DNA of 25,227 nucleotides, taken from NCBI GenBank assembly GCA_040219275.1, contig JAVJSU010000056.1, positions 1 through 25,227 of the forward strand, written 5' to 3'. Numbering within the stretch: the first letter of the stretch is position 1; every line of letters begins with the position of its first letter. The notes beneath the pieces are model-generated. The model did no database searches, was not told where the DNA came from, and saw only the letters and a list, made by a program, of their open reading frames with translations. Position numbers and translations under genes: made by a program. The stretch is from JAVJSU01 sp040219275 (GTDB lineage Bacteria > Chloroflexota > Anaerolineae > Aggregatilineales > Phototrophicaceae). Positions 14,590-23,600 of the stretch are shown here, piece after piece.

Positions 14590-15477
14590 ATGAGTAGTAT
14601 CGCTATAGAAAATGCAGACCGAACTACTACAGGTCGTCCGTTCAAACTACCTAGAGTAGATATTAGCTTGTGGTTGACCTACCTATTTTTGGCTGTGATG
14701 TTGATATTGACGCTAGCTCCGATTGTCTGGGTTGTTGCAACCTCAATGCGTACACCTGCGCAATCGTTCACTTTGCCGCCAAAGTGGATTCCGACCGATC
14801 TGGATTTTTCAAACTATTCACAGGTTTTTGACGAGATTCCATTCTGGCGACAAATCGGCAATAGTTTCATTATCACGTTATCGGTTGTTGCCGGGCAATT
14901 GGTGACCACCACACTTGCTGGATATGCCTTTGCTCGCCTAAGATTTCCCGGACGCAACATTCTGTTCTGGGTTGTTCTAGCGACGATGATGATTCCCGGA
15001 CAGGCGATCATTATTCCCGTATTTGTGCTGATTTCGCGTGAATTAGGTCTGGGTGACACGCTCTGGGCATTGATTATTCCTTCATTACCCTCGGCTTTTG
15101 GTGTCTTCTTGTTACGCCAGTATTTTCTGCAAATTCCGTTTGATTTTGAAGAAGCGGCGATGCTTGATGGCGCAAACCAGTGGATTATCTTTTCCCGTAT
15201 CTACTTTCCGCTTGCGTCTCCAGGTATGGCGATTCTGGCAATTTTGACCTTTAACGCCAAGTGGAACGACTACTTCACGCCGCTAATCTTCATGAGTACA
15301 CCCGAGAAATTCCCGATTACTATGGGTATTGTTGATCTACAAGGTTATATGGGAACAGGAAGTATTTCGGTTGTGCTTGCAGGGATTGTATTGTCAACTA
15401 TTCCAGTTGTAATCATCTACGTCCTTGGACAGCGCTATCTGCTGGAAGGTTTGATGAGCGGTGGCTTGAAAGGCTAA
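14590..15477 (+). CDS. Sugar ABC transporter permease, MalG/UgpE type
   Basis: A 295-residue partner permease. Hydrophobic spans begin at about residue 27, and the EAA loop reads EEAAMLDGANQWIIFSRIYFP (about 193-213). The C-terminal RYLLEGLMSGGLKG is typical of the MalG branch. AGAGGGG before the ATG acts as ribosome binding site. It is expected to pair with the upstream MalF-type subunit and receive substrate from the Tat-type binding protein. The next gene starts five bases after its stop, at a TTG codon, indicating one transcript continuing into the Cpn60 paralogue. Confidence 0.93.
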   Translation: MSSIAIENADRTTTGRPFKLPRVDISLWLTYLFLAVMLILTLAPIVWVVATSMRTPAQSFTLPPKWIPTDLDFSNYSQVFDEIPFWRQIGNSFIITLSVVAGQLVTTTLAGYAFARLRFPGRNILFWVVLATMMIPGQAIIIPVFVLISRELGLGDTLWALIIPSLPSAFGVFLLRQYFLQIPFDFEEAAMLDGANQWIIFSRIYFPLASPGMAILAILTFNAKWNDYFTPLIFMSTPEKFPITMGIVDLQGYMGTGSISVVLAGIVLSTIPVVIIYVLGQRYLLEGLMSGGLKG

Positions 15478-15482
15478 AACAG

Positions 15483-17123
15483 TTGCTAACAAGAAAACAG
15501 ATACCAGAGCTGGTGTTCCAGCCAAAGGTGTATGGCAAGTTACAGCGTGGTATTCATACCGTTGTTCGTGCACTACGTCCTACGTTGGGACCCTTATCTG
15601 GTGGAGTCGTAATTGACCACATCAACACGGGGAACAACCTGCCAGAATTTCTAGATGGTGGAGGAACGATTGCCAGGCGCATCATCGAGTTGGGAAATCG
15701 TGACGAAGATATGGGCGCGATGCTGGCGCGTGCAATGGTCGTCAAACAGTATGGGGCTGTGGGCGATGGAACAGTGACGGCGGCGATTCTGCTGGATGAA
15801 CTGGTCTCATCAGGAGTCCGCTATATCGCGGCTGGCGGTGATGCCATGCAATTACGTCGCCTGCTGGAAAAATTGATCCCGAGCGTGCTAGAAGAACTAG
15901 ACCGCCTATCATTCCAACTTGAAGGGGAAGATGCGCTAATCAACATGGCATATTCCCTTTGTCATGACCGCGATATGGCACAGTTGATGGGCGAGACTTT
16001 TGCTCTATTGGGGCAATATGGACGGCTAGAAGTGCGCGAAGGATATGGGCGTGTGCTGAGACGCGAGTACGTGCAAGGCACATACTATTATTCCGGCGCG
16101 TTATCCAGCGCATTTTTCCCAAATGGCTCAAAAACGCGCTTCGATGTTGAAGAACCCTCCATCTTCCTGTGCGACTATTCGATAGATGACCATCGAGAAT
16201 TGTTCCCTGTTTTGAAAGCGGCGCATGAAGCGGGTGTCAGGCACTTAATCATCATCGCCCGTGACCTCTCTGAAAAAGCAGTGGGTCTGCTAACAACCAA
16301 CAACAGCCGTATGAACACGTTTACGGCAATTGGTATCAAACTGCCGGGACTGAACGAGACCGATCGGATGGAGGCAATCGAAGATTTGAGTTTGTTGACA
16401 GGCACGACACCGTATTTGAAGGTCCTCGGTGATGGACTGGGAGAAGTCCGCGCAAAGGATTTTGGTAAGGCGCGACGGGTCTGGCTCGACGTGAGAACGT
16501 TCGGTGTGATTGGCGGACGTAGCGATAAACGCCGACTACGCGAGCATATTCAAATGCTTAAGCGACAACATCAGGCGGCTAAAGACTTCGAAGATCGTAC
16601 GCGATCTCAACAACGGATCGGGAATCTGCTTGGTGGTTCGGCAACGTTGTGGATTGGCGGTTTTTCGGAGTCGGAAATTTCCGCAACGAAAAGTGTGGTA
16701 GATCGCACGGTGCGTGCTATGCGTCTGGCGCTTGAGGGTGGTGTGGTAGCGGGAGGTGGCATCGCTCTGCTCCGCTGTCGGGACATACTGGAACAGCGCC
16801 TGAAAACGATCACAAATACCGATGAGCGTGCGGTACATCGGATGCTAATCAATGCGCTTGCCGCACCAGCACGGGCTATTTTCTCTAATGCCGGTTACGA
16901 GCCTAGCGAGATTATCGCAAAACTCTACCATGAAAGTCCAGAAGCAGGGTTTGATGTTGAAACCGGACAGGTCGTCAATATCTGTTCATCCGGTATTTAT
17001 GATAGTCGAGATGTCGTTAAAGCCAGCGTTCGTAATGCTATGAGCATGGCGGCGCTTGTGCTCACAATCGATGTTCTGGTTCACAGGTCGAATCCTGAGC
17101 TAGTAGGTAATCCCGATGAATGA
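15483..17123 (+). CDS. Divergent GroEL/Cpn60 paralogue with altered ATPase site
   Basis: A 546-residue group I chaperonin-like protein, full length against GroEL (548) and alignable throughout. TLGP (34-37), GDGT (94-97), GGG (424-426) and the Asp507 equivalent of GroEL Asp495 are kept. The position of catalytic Asp398 is Arg408, by gap-free alignment to the GGG motif, and Asp52 aligns to Gly59 or is shifted by one residue (LDGGGT). The apical substrate-binding face is changed: Tyr199 and Tyr203 correspond to Ala, and Val263/Val264 to Thr. The Gly-Gly-Met tail and a groES neighbour are absent. The start is a TTG, five bases after the permease stop. The next gene overlaps by eight bases. It probably binds nucleotide but turns it over poorly; role unknown. 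Confidence 0.88.
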   Translation: MLTRKQIPELVFQPKVYGKLQRGIHTVVRALRPTLGPLSGGVVIDHINTGNNLPEFLDGGGTIARRIIELGNRDEDMGAMLARAMVVKQYGAVGDGTVTAAILLDELVSSGVRYIAAGGDAMQLRRLLEKLIPSVLEELDRLSFQLEGEDALINMAYSLCHDRDMAQLMGETFALLGQYGRLEVREGYGRVLRREYVQGTYYYSGALSSAFFPNGSKTRFDVEEPSIFLCDYSIDDHRELFPVLKAAHEAGVRHLIIIARDLSEKAVGLLTTNNSRMNTFTAIGIKLPGLNETDRMEAIEDLSLLTGTTPYLKVLGDGLGEVRAKDFGKARRVWLDVRTFGVIGGRSDKRRLREHIQMLKRQHQAAKDFEDRTRSQQRIGNLLGGSATLWIGGFSESEISATKSVVDRTVRAMRLALEGGVVAGGGIALLRCRDILEQRLKTITNTDERAVHRMLINALAAPARAIFSNAGYEPSEIIAKLYHESPEAGFDVETGQVVNICSSGIYDSRDVVKASVRNAMSMAALVLTIDVLVHRSNPELVGNPDE

Positions 17124-17988
17124 GCTTGAACTGGTGCGAATTGATTCAATCTATGGGCTGGCTGTGAATGATAGGTATATCTTCGCCGCCAGAACGTCCG
17201 GATTATATCGTACCGGCGATAACGGCAACTCGTGGCAGGACATGACTGATTCAGTCGCGCAGGAAGATTCCATTGCTACAACAGCCGTCATCACAGCGGG
17301 CGAAACAGTCATCGCAGGCACTAACGGCGCAATCCTATGGTCAGATGACCATGGAGAAAACTGGCGCCTGGTTGGTATGGCATCGCCGCCGCCACTGGTC
17401 ACATCGCTCGCTCTGTCTCCAAACTTTGCCGAAGATGGCACCGTTTTTGCCGGTACAGCTGAAGACGGGGTGTTTGTCTCATCAGATCGCGGAGAGCAAT
17501 GGATACCCTGGAATTTAGGGCTTATCGATCTTGATGTCGATTGTATTGCTATGTCGCCGAATTTCGCGTCCGATCAAACGCTATTTGCAGGGACGCAGAG
17601 CGGCATATTTCGCAGTCAAAACGGCGGGAAGACATGGCAAGAGACACCATTCCCAATGGAGTCCGCTCCGGTCCTTAGTCTTGCAATTTCGTCAAATCAG
17701 ATCATTGCTGGCACAGAGGGCAATGGGGTGTATGTCGCCGATGAACACGGGCAGGATTGGCATAAATTGCCGGGATTGGAAGCGTTTGAAACACAGGCAA
17801 TATACGCGCTCAAAACGAATGGAGAGTATGTTACGGTGCTGACGGCGAACGCGCTGATTCAAGTACGGGTGACAGATTCTTCACTTGATATTTTGTGCCA
17901 GTTTGAAGATCATCAGGCACTTGCACTGGCTAAGACCAGTCAACATTGGCTCGTCGGTTTGATGGACGGTCAGATGGCGATCATCTAA
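17116..17988 (+). CDS. Cytoplasmic Asp-box (BNR/YCF48-like) beta-propeller protein
   Basis: A 290-residue repeat protein. Five Asp-box motifs of the S/T-x-D-x-G-x-x-W type recur at intervals of about 45-50 residues: RTGDNGNSW, WSDDHGENW, SSDRGEQW, RSQNGGKTW and ADEHGQDW. Strands such as VFAGT and LFAGT precede most of them, giving a six- or seven-bladed propeller fold. No signal peptide or membrane span is seen, so it should stay in the cytoplasm, unlike most sialidase-type Asp-box proteins. No catalytic residues are recognised. The ATG overlaps the end of the Cpn60 paralogue by eight bases, implying translational coupling. The gene three bases downstream encodes a nucleotidyltransferase. A scaffold or client-binding role with the Cpn60 paralogue is speculation. 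Confidence 0.8.
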   Translation: MNELELVRIDSIYGLAVNDRYIFAARTSGLYRTGDNGNSWQDMTDSVAQEDSIATTAVITAGETVIAGTNGAILWSDDHGENWRLVGMASPPPLVTSLALSPNFAEDGTVFAGTAEDGVFVSSDRGEQWIPWNLGLIDLDVDCIAMSPNFASDQTLFAGTQSGIFRSQNGGKTWQETPFPMESAPVLSLAISSNQIIAGTEGNGVYVADEHGQDWHKLPGLEAFETQAIYALKTNGEYVTVLTANALIQVRVTDSSLDILCQFEDHQALALAKTSQHWLVGLMDGQMAII

Positions 17989-17991
17989 ACC

Positions 17992-18771
17992 ATGTACGCG
18001 TCGCTTGCAAGGCAATTTTATGATACTGAAACAGTCGCCATCGCGTTGATGGGGAGCCATGCTCGTGGGGAAGCGCAGGCATACAGTGATGTTGATCTGG
18101 TCTGCATCACCCGGAATTCGACAGCACCGGAAGCCCAAACCCTATATTCGGGCGATCAATTAGTGGTGGTTAGCTCGGTCACAATCGAACAGACGGAAGC
18201 GTGGTTTTCCGAACCCAAGCAGATCGTACAAGTGATGCAGAATCTGCGGCAGGCGAAGCCGCTGATCGATCCGAGTGCATTTTTCGCTGAGTTACAAAAT
18301 CGCGCACATCAATTTCATTGGACGGCAGAACATCAGCGCCGCGCGGATGATTATGTCGCCGGGCAGATGGTCGGGCTGATTGAAGAAGTCCACAAAGGGT
18401 TGAATGGGCTTGAACACCATCATGCGGATCGCCTCATCAATGCGAGTCATGGACTTGCATGGGGCTTAACATATATCCTACTGGTTCATAAAGCGGTTCT
18501 CACCTCCGGGGATAATGGACTTATCGCCGGGGCGCAAGCGGCGGCAGGAGTTACATCAGAATGGTCAGGGTTACATCGACACGTATTTGGAATTTCCTCA
18601 ACAGCTGAATCCACCGTTGACCTGATTCAACAGACGCGGGCAAGTCTCCAACTCTATAAACTAACATTTCAGTTGGTTTGGGATGCGTGCAACCCCACAC
18701 AGAAACAACTTATCAAAATGTGCATTTCAAATATCGACGCTGTGTTGTCACAGGACGATATAACGCCATAG
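17992..18771 (+). CDS. MNT/KNTase-type nucleotidyltransferase
   Basis: A 259-residue protein with an N-terminal nucleotidyltransferase domain of the pol-beta superfamily. The signature GSHARG...SDVDL (residues 21-35, G-S-x10-D-x-D) supplies two metal-binding acidic residues. The strand where a third acidic residue is expected reads LVVVSSVTIEQ, and I cannot place that residue with confidence. The C-terminal helical part (about 120-259) resembles the substrate domain of aminoglycoside-type nucleotidyltransferases and carries a His-rich segment, GLEHHHADRL. It begins three bases after the Asp-box gene. It could transfer AMP or another nucleotide to a sugar, a small molecule, or a protein such as the neighbouring Cpn60. 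The target is unknown. Confidence 0.75.
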   Translation: MYASLARQFYDTETVAIALMGSHARGEAQAYSDVDLVCITRNSTAPEAQTLYSGDQLVVVSSVTIEQTEAWFSEPKQIVQVMQNLRQAKPLIDPSAFFAELQNRAHQFHWTAEHQRRADDYVAGQMVGLIEEVHKGLNGLEHHHADRLINASHGLAWGLTYILLVHKAVLTSGDNGLIAGAQAAAGVTSEWSGLHRHVFGISSTAESTVDLIQQTRASLQLYKLTFQLVWDACNPTQKQLIKMCISNIDAVLSQDDITP

Positions 18772-18844
18772 TGGGTCAGGTATTTCGAGGGCAGCTTAGA
18801 CGAGCATCTGATTAGGGGAATTGGATATCGATCCGAGGGGAATT

Positions 18845-20365
18845 ATGAGGTACAAACTGCTTTTTGCCACCCTATTTATCCTATTGCTGAGCAGGACGCA
18901 ACCATTGGTACAAGACACGAATCTTTATCAAGAACCCTATCGCCCACAATTTCATTACAGCCCTCCTTGTAAATGGGTTAATGATCCAAACGGGTTGGTC
19001 TATTACGATGGTGAATACCATTTATTTTTCCAGTACCATCCTTTCGGCACAACGTGGGGACCGATGCACTGGGGGCACGCAGTGAGCACCGACCTGCTCC
19101 ACTGGCAAACTTTGCCGGTTGCCCTTTACCCTGATGATATCGGCACGATATTTTCCGGCAGTATCGTTATTGATCGGGACAACACGGCAGGCTTTGGTGA
19201 GAATACGATGGTGGCGGTCTATTCCTACAACACGCAATCGCAGGGAGTAGCTTATAGCATCGACAATGGCAGGACATGGACCAAGTACGACGGCAATCCG
19301 ATTATTGACGCCTTGTTGCCAGATTTTCGTGATCCCAAAGTATTCTGGCATCAGGATACAAGGCAGTGGATTATGGCAATTTCCGCCGGACGTGAAATCC
19401 AATTCTTCAATTCACCCGACTTGCTTAACTGGGAGTATATGAGCAGTTTCCATACGCCCGGCACTGCGGGGACGTGGGAAGTGCCTGATCTTTTCCCGAT
19501 GGAGATTGAAGGTGAAACCAAGTGGGTGCTGATTGTCAGTATCAACGGTGGTACGCCCGCCGGTGGTAGCGCAACCATGTACTTTATCGGTGACTTCGAT
19601 GGCGAATCCTTTGTCCCGGATGTACCGGGGGAAATCCTCTGGCTGGACTATGGCGCGGATAACTATGCCGGTACGACGTTCAGCAATGAGCCGAACGGCA
19701 GACACATCCATATCGGCTGGATGAACAACTGGGCATATGCGGAACATGTGCCAACATCCACATGGCGTGGGGCGATGACCATTCCCCGTGAACTTTCCCT
19801 TGTCGATACCCCAGACGGACTGCGACTATCTCAGACTCCTATTCCGGCGCTGAGTGAAGTCCGAGAATCACTGGGTAGCTGGGATGAATTAGCGGTTTCT
19901 GGCGTAGTCGAACTTGAGAACATAAACGGACGCGAGTTGGAGATCATTGCTGAATTCGATCCGGGATCAGTAATGCGGTCAGGCATTAGCGTGCATCGCA
20001 ATGAGGTTTCCCAAACACAAATCATTTATAGCCCACTGACCTCGCAGGTGCTCATTTCACGCTCTGATCGGGTGGATGGCGAGTTGATACGCGGGTTTAT
20101 ACCTATATTTGGCGCGCCCGTTGAACTGGTAGACGGTCGGTTGACTCTGCGGATTCTAGTCGATGAGTCATCGGTGGAAGTGTTCATCAATGATGGCACA
20201 ACCGCCTTAACAGCCCTCAGCTTCGGCGATCCGTCTGCCGGGGGCGTGGCATTGTTCGCAGAAGGAGGTGAAGCCACATTTATACATATGGAAGTGAATG
20301 CTTTGCGTAGCATCTGGTCGGATGAGGCAGTAGTAGCGAGTCAAGATGTGACATTTTGTGATTGA
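18845..20365 (+). CDS. Secreted GH32 beta-fructosidase (levanase/inulinase/invertase type)
   Basis: A 506-residue extracellular family 32 enzyme. Residues 1-20 (MRYKLLFATLFILLLSRTQP) form a Sec-type signal or anchor without a lipobox cysteine. The catalytic residues sit in WVNDPNG (44-50, nucleophile Asp47), FRDP (161-164, Asp163) and WEVPD (211-215, acid/base Glu212). The usual Met and Cys neighbours are Val at positions 45 and 213. A beta-sandwich fills about 370-506. I chose the ATG at 18845 because GAGGGG stands four to five bases upstream; a TTG eight codons earlier lacks a good site. It probably releases fructose or short fructans from sucrose, levan or inulin outside the cell, feeding the ABC importer encoded upstream. 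Exact substrate not determined. Confidence 0.9.
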   Translation: MRYKLLFATLFILLLSRTQPLVQDTNLYQEPYRPQFHYSPPCKWVNDPNGLVYYDGEYHLFFQYHPFGTTWGPMHWGHAVSTDLLHWQTLPVALYPDDIGTIFSGSIVIDRDNTAGFGENTMVAVYSYNTQSQGVAYSIDNGRTWTKYDGNPIIDALLPDFRDPKVFWHQDTRQWIMAISAGREIQFFNSPDLLNWEYMSSFHTPGTAGTWEVPDLFPMEIEGETKWVLIVSINGGTPAGGSATMYFIGDFDGESFVPDVPGEILWLDYGADNYAGTTFSNEPNGRHIHIGWMNNWAYAEHVPTSTWRGAMTIPRELSLVDTPDGLRLSQTPIPALSEVRESLGSWDELAVSGVVELENINGRELEIIAEFDPGSVMRSGISVHRNEVSQTQIIYSPLTSQVLISRSDRVDGELIRGFIPIFGAPVELVDGRLTLRILVDESSVEVFINDGTTALTALSFGDPSAGGVALFAEGGEATFIHMEVNALRSIWSDEAVVASQDVTFCD

Positions 20366-20378
20366 TTTCGTTTTTTGA

Positions 20379-20485
20379 GGTGATCTGACTCGAATAGTTT
20401 GATTTCTAAAAAATAAAGGAGATCACCATGGCAACATTCACTATCCATCAGCATCATGAAAGGTGACTTTACGGTACACATTTGA
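20379..20485 (+). other. Mini-ORFs with hairpin-masked ribosome binding site
   Basis: GGTGATCT (20379-20386) and AGATCACC (20420-20427) form an 8-bp stem. Its right arm overlaps AAGGAG and abuts an ATG (20428) that begins the 12-codon MATFTIHQHHER. Overlapping in another frame, an ATG at 20456 begins MKGDFTVHI (20456-20485). MKGDFT recalls the start of DUF6519-type proteins, so this could be a gene start cut off by deletion. It could equally be a regulatory leader peptide. Nothing longer follows. Confidence 0.3.
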
Positions 20486-20629
20486 CAGAGTAGCGTGCAA
20501 GCGATAGATGGCAAGACAATTTCCTGATCTAACCGCATATTTGCTTTCTGTCATCTGAATCTCTTGCTCAGGTTGCGGCGCGTATATAGAAGAACGATCT
20601 CCTCTATCATCAGAGCCTATTATATGGCA

Positions 20630-23600
20630 CTACACCTCACCATACGGGTATTTAGTCGTGTCTTCGATCAGTTGGCGTTCTTCTTGATTGAGCTTGAAGG
20701 CATCATACACGATAGCATTCAGGCGGATTTCCTGCGCAATGATGTCGTCCGTCAGGGTTTGATGTTTCGCTTTTTGCTCCGCGAGGAACTTGCGCCATTC
20801 TGAGCGTTTGCCGAGCGGAATCTCCTGCTTGAACTGGCGTTTGAGTTCGTCGCTGAGCGCTTTTTCATCGTCCATTTCCCACCATTTATACAAGCCCACC
20901 CGCGTGGAAATCTCGTCCCCGTCGAATTCGTTAACCAGCGTGCGGCGGAAATCCTCATGCAGAGCATAACGCGAACGGGCGAGTGATGTATTTTCCTCAG
21001 CGATGGCGGCGAGATCGCTTTCCTGTTGCGCGCTCAAGTCAGGGATGGGCAGGCGTTTTACAAATTGTTGTGTCGTTTGATATTGCCACAATCCACCGCG
21101 AAGCCTTAGAGGAACTGCCATTTGAGATATTATGAACCAAATCACACGAGAATTTAGTATAGATAGAAATGATTTTGACGGCGGAATTAACATATGAGCT
21201 TTATTGTTTGAGTATTGTTTCTGATCGTCCCATGAGAAACGTGGTAACTTAGCAATTTCAGCCCAATATATTTTGTCTTTTTCAAATTCCTGATAATAGA
21301 CGACTTGATCTTGAATTTGGAACCAAGAATATGATCCCTGCTTTCGTCCTTTCCATGTACCTTTCCAGTTATTTGGCTTAGGTTCAAGACTTTCCCTAAA
21401 TTGTTCAAGATATGTTCTTATTGCAGGGAATTCATCAATATTCGTTATACCGCTATGGGTAAAAATTAGATATAAACCGCTGTTAACTTGATACCAAGGA
21501 CGAAAATCTTGTCCGCGTAACAATGGCTTTATGAGTTTTTCGCTTGATGAATGTGCGGCAATTAGTTCTTTACGTTTCTCATCGTCTATGATAAATACTT
21601 CGTTCAAGCCTGTTTTGATCCCGTAATAAACTGCACCATTTATAGCTTTTTCCAGAGTTTGATAATCACTGATAACTTTTTTATATAATCTGGTTAAGTC
21701 GGCGGGCTGGAAACGCCATTCCTCCATGCCTGTTGCATCAGAAAGGCTATCCACCCATTCTCCTGCTTCTAGTGATTCTTCCAATTGGGAAAACGGGATG
21801 TTGCCTTCCATAAACAGGTTGCGGAAGGTGTCGCTTTTCTTGTCGTGGCGTACCACCGCGATGGTGGGATAGACCATTTCCGCGCCTCTGAAGGGCTGGT
21901 TTTCACCGAAATTCGCCACCCATTCCATCCCCGCTTTGTCGTGAATATATTGGCGGAAGGGCTTGGCGCTGTTGCTATTCATGTACGTGCCGGACGTGAT
22001 ATAGCCGAGCCGGTGCTCCCGCTTGAGGAAATTCAAGCCGCGCTCATAAAAATAGAGGAAGAGATCCGCCGTCCCGCTGTAAACGTCGTAGTGTTCCTGC
22101 AAAAATGGCTTGATGGGTTGAATGCGTTCCTGCCGGACATAAGGCGGGTTGCCGACGACGGCATCAAAACCGGGGTTGGCTTTGGGCTTGCCGTCCACAT
22201 CAAAGAAAATTTCCGGGAATGCCAGTTCCCAGTGGAAAAAGCGTTGTTCACGGGCGATGCGTTGGGCTTCATCGACGAGCTTCTGCACGTTGGCGGGGAT
22301 TCTGCTCGATGCGGTGAAATTCCGCACGGCTTTCCACTGGTCAGCGGTGATCTCCAGCCCGAAGTTGCGCGCCGTCCATACATCGGCGGCTTGTCCCCAT
22401 GTGCTCAGGCGTTTGGTCAGGTCGGCGTAAAGTTGCTCCTGCTGTTTCACATCAGACACATGGTTGGCGATGGTGCCTTCGATGGCGTTCATCTGCTCCA
22501 CAGCGAAGCGCACCCCATCGGTAAAATCGGCATCGCTGAACATGCTCATTTGCCCGACTGCGGCGGCTTTTTCCTCCGCTTTTGCCCGTTTTTTGCGGCG
22601 TTTTTCCTCGTCGAGATCGTCAGTTAAATGGGTGATGTCCGTCCCGACAAGGCTATTGCCCACGCGCAGGTGATGGTCAAGGAAGCTCAAGGGTTTGCCC
22701 TTCGCCAGCGTGGTCAGCCACATGCTGAGTTTCGCCAGTTCCACCGCCAGCGGATTAATGTCTATGGCGTAGATGCAGGCGCTCGCCACCTGTCGCTTCC
22801 AGTAGATGAGTTCGTCCTCGTCGCCCAGATCAGCGGGATTCAAGCTGAGTTTCGCCAGCCATTCCGCGATATAGGCGGTCACATCCACCACAAAATGCCC
22901 GCTCCCCGTCGCCGGATCAAGCACGTTCAGCGCCAGCACCTCGCGCACCAGTGCCTCGCCGTCGCGCACATGCCACTGTCCGTCCGCGTCCTGCTCAGCA
23001 TGACGGGCGGTGATTGCGGTTAATAGCGGTTCGAGCGTTTTCTCCACGATGAAGCGCACGATGTAATCCGGTGTGTAGTAACTGCCGGTGACTTTGCGCT
23101 CATTACTGCCCGTCCGCAAATACACCTGTCCGGCTTGCTTCACGATGTCCGCATCGCCGGACTTGGCAGGGGCGTATTGTCCTTTTTTGAGCGTCAGCGC
23201 TTCGGTGGCGATGTCGAGTTCGTATTCGAGCAGTTTTTCGTAGATGCTCCCCAAGTGGCGCACTTCGAGATCACGGTAATCGACGAAAACCCGTTCACCG
23301 CGCTTGTTTTCCAGATCATCCACGCGAGCCAATTTATCCAGCGCCGGAACGAGGTAGGAATCGCCGACAATGTGTTTTTCCAAGAAGGGATGTTCGCTAT
23401 CCGAAAATAAGCGCCCGTTATAGGGTGGCACGGCATAGCGCGGGTTGCCAGCATCGATGGCGAAGAACAGGTCACGCAGGCGGGTATAGAGGTGACTGCT
23501 ATCCGGATCGACATTTCTGCTAAAGCGCAGGGTATTGGCGACTTCCTTTTTAATCGAATCCATGCTGATGTCGGCTTTATAGGCCGCATTGTCGATGGGC

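Noticed and set aside
18822..18837. ATCGATC before the secreted GH32 as a second LacI operator
   Set aside because: Only the 7-base core is shared with the 10555-10570 site; the outer half-sites do not match.
21785..22627. Plus-strand ORF of 280 codons
   Set aside because: Antisense shadow of the Type IIG methylase gene, whose motifs are clear on the other strand.
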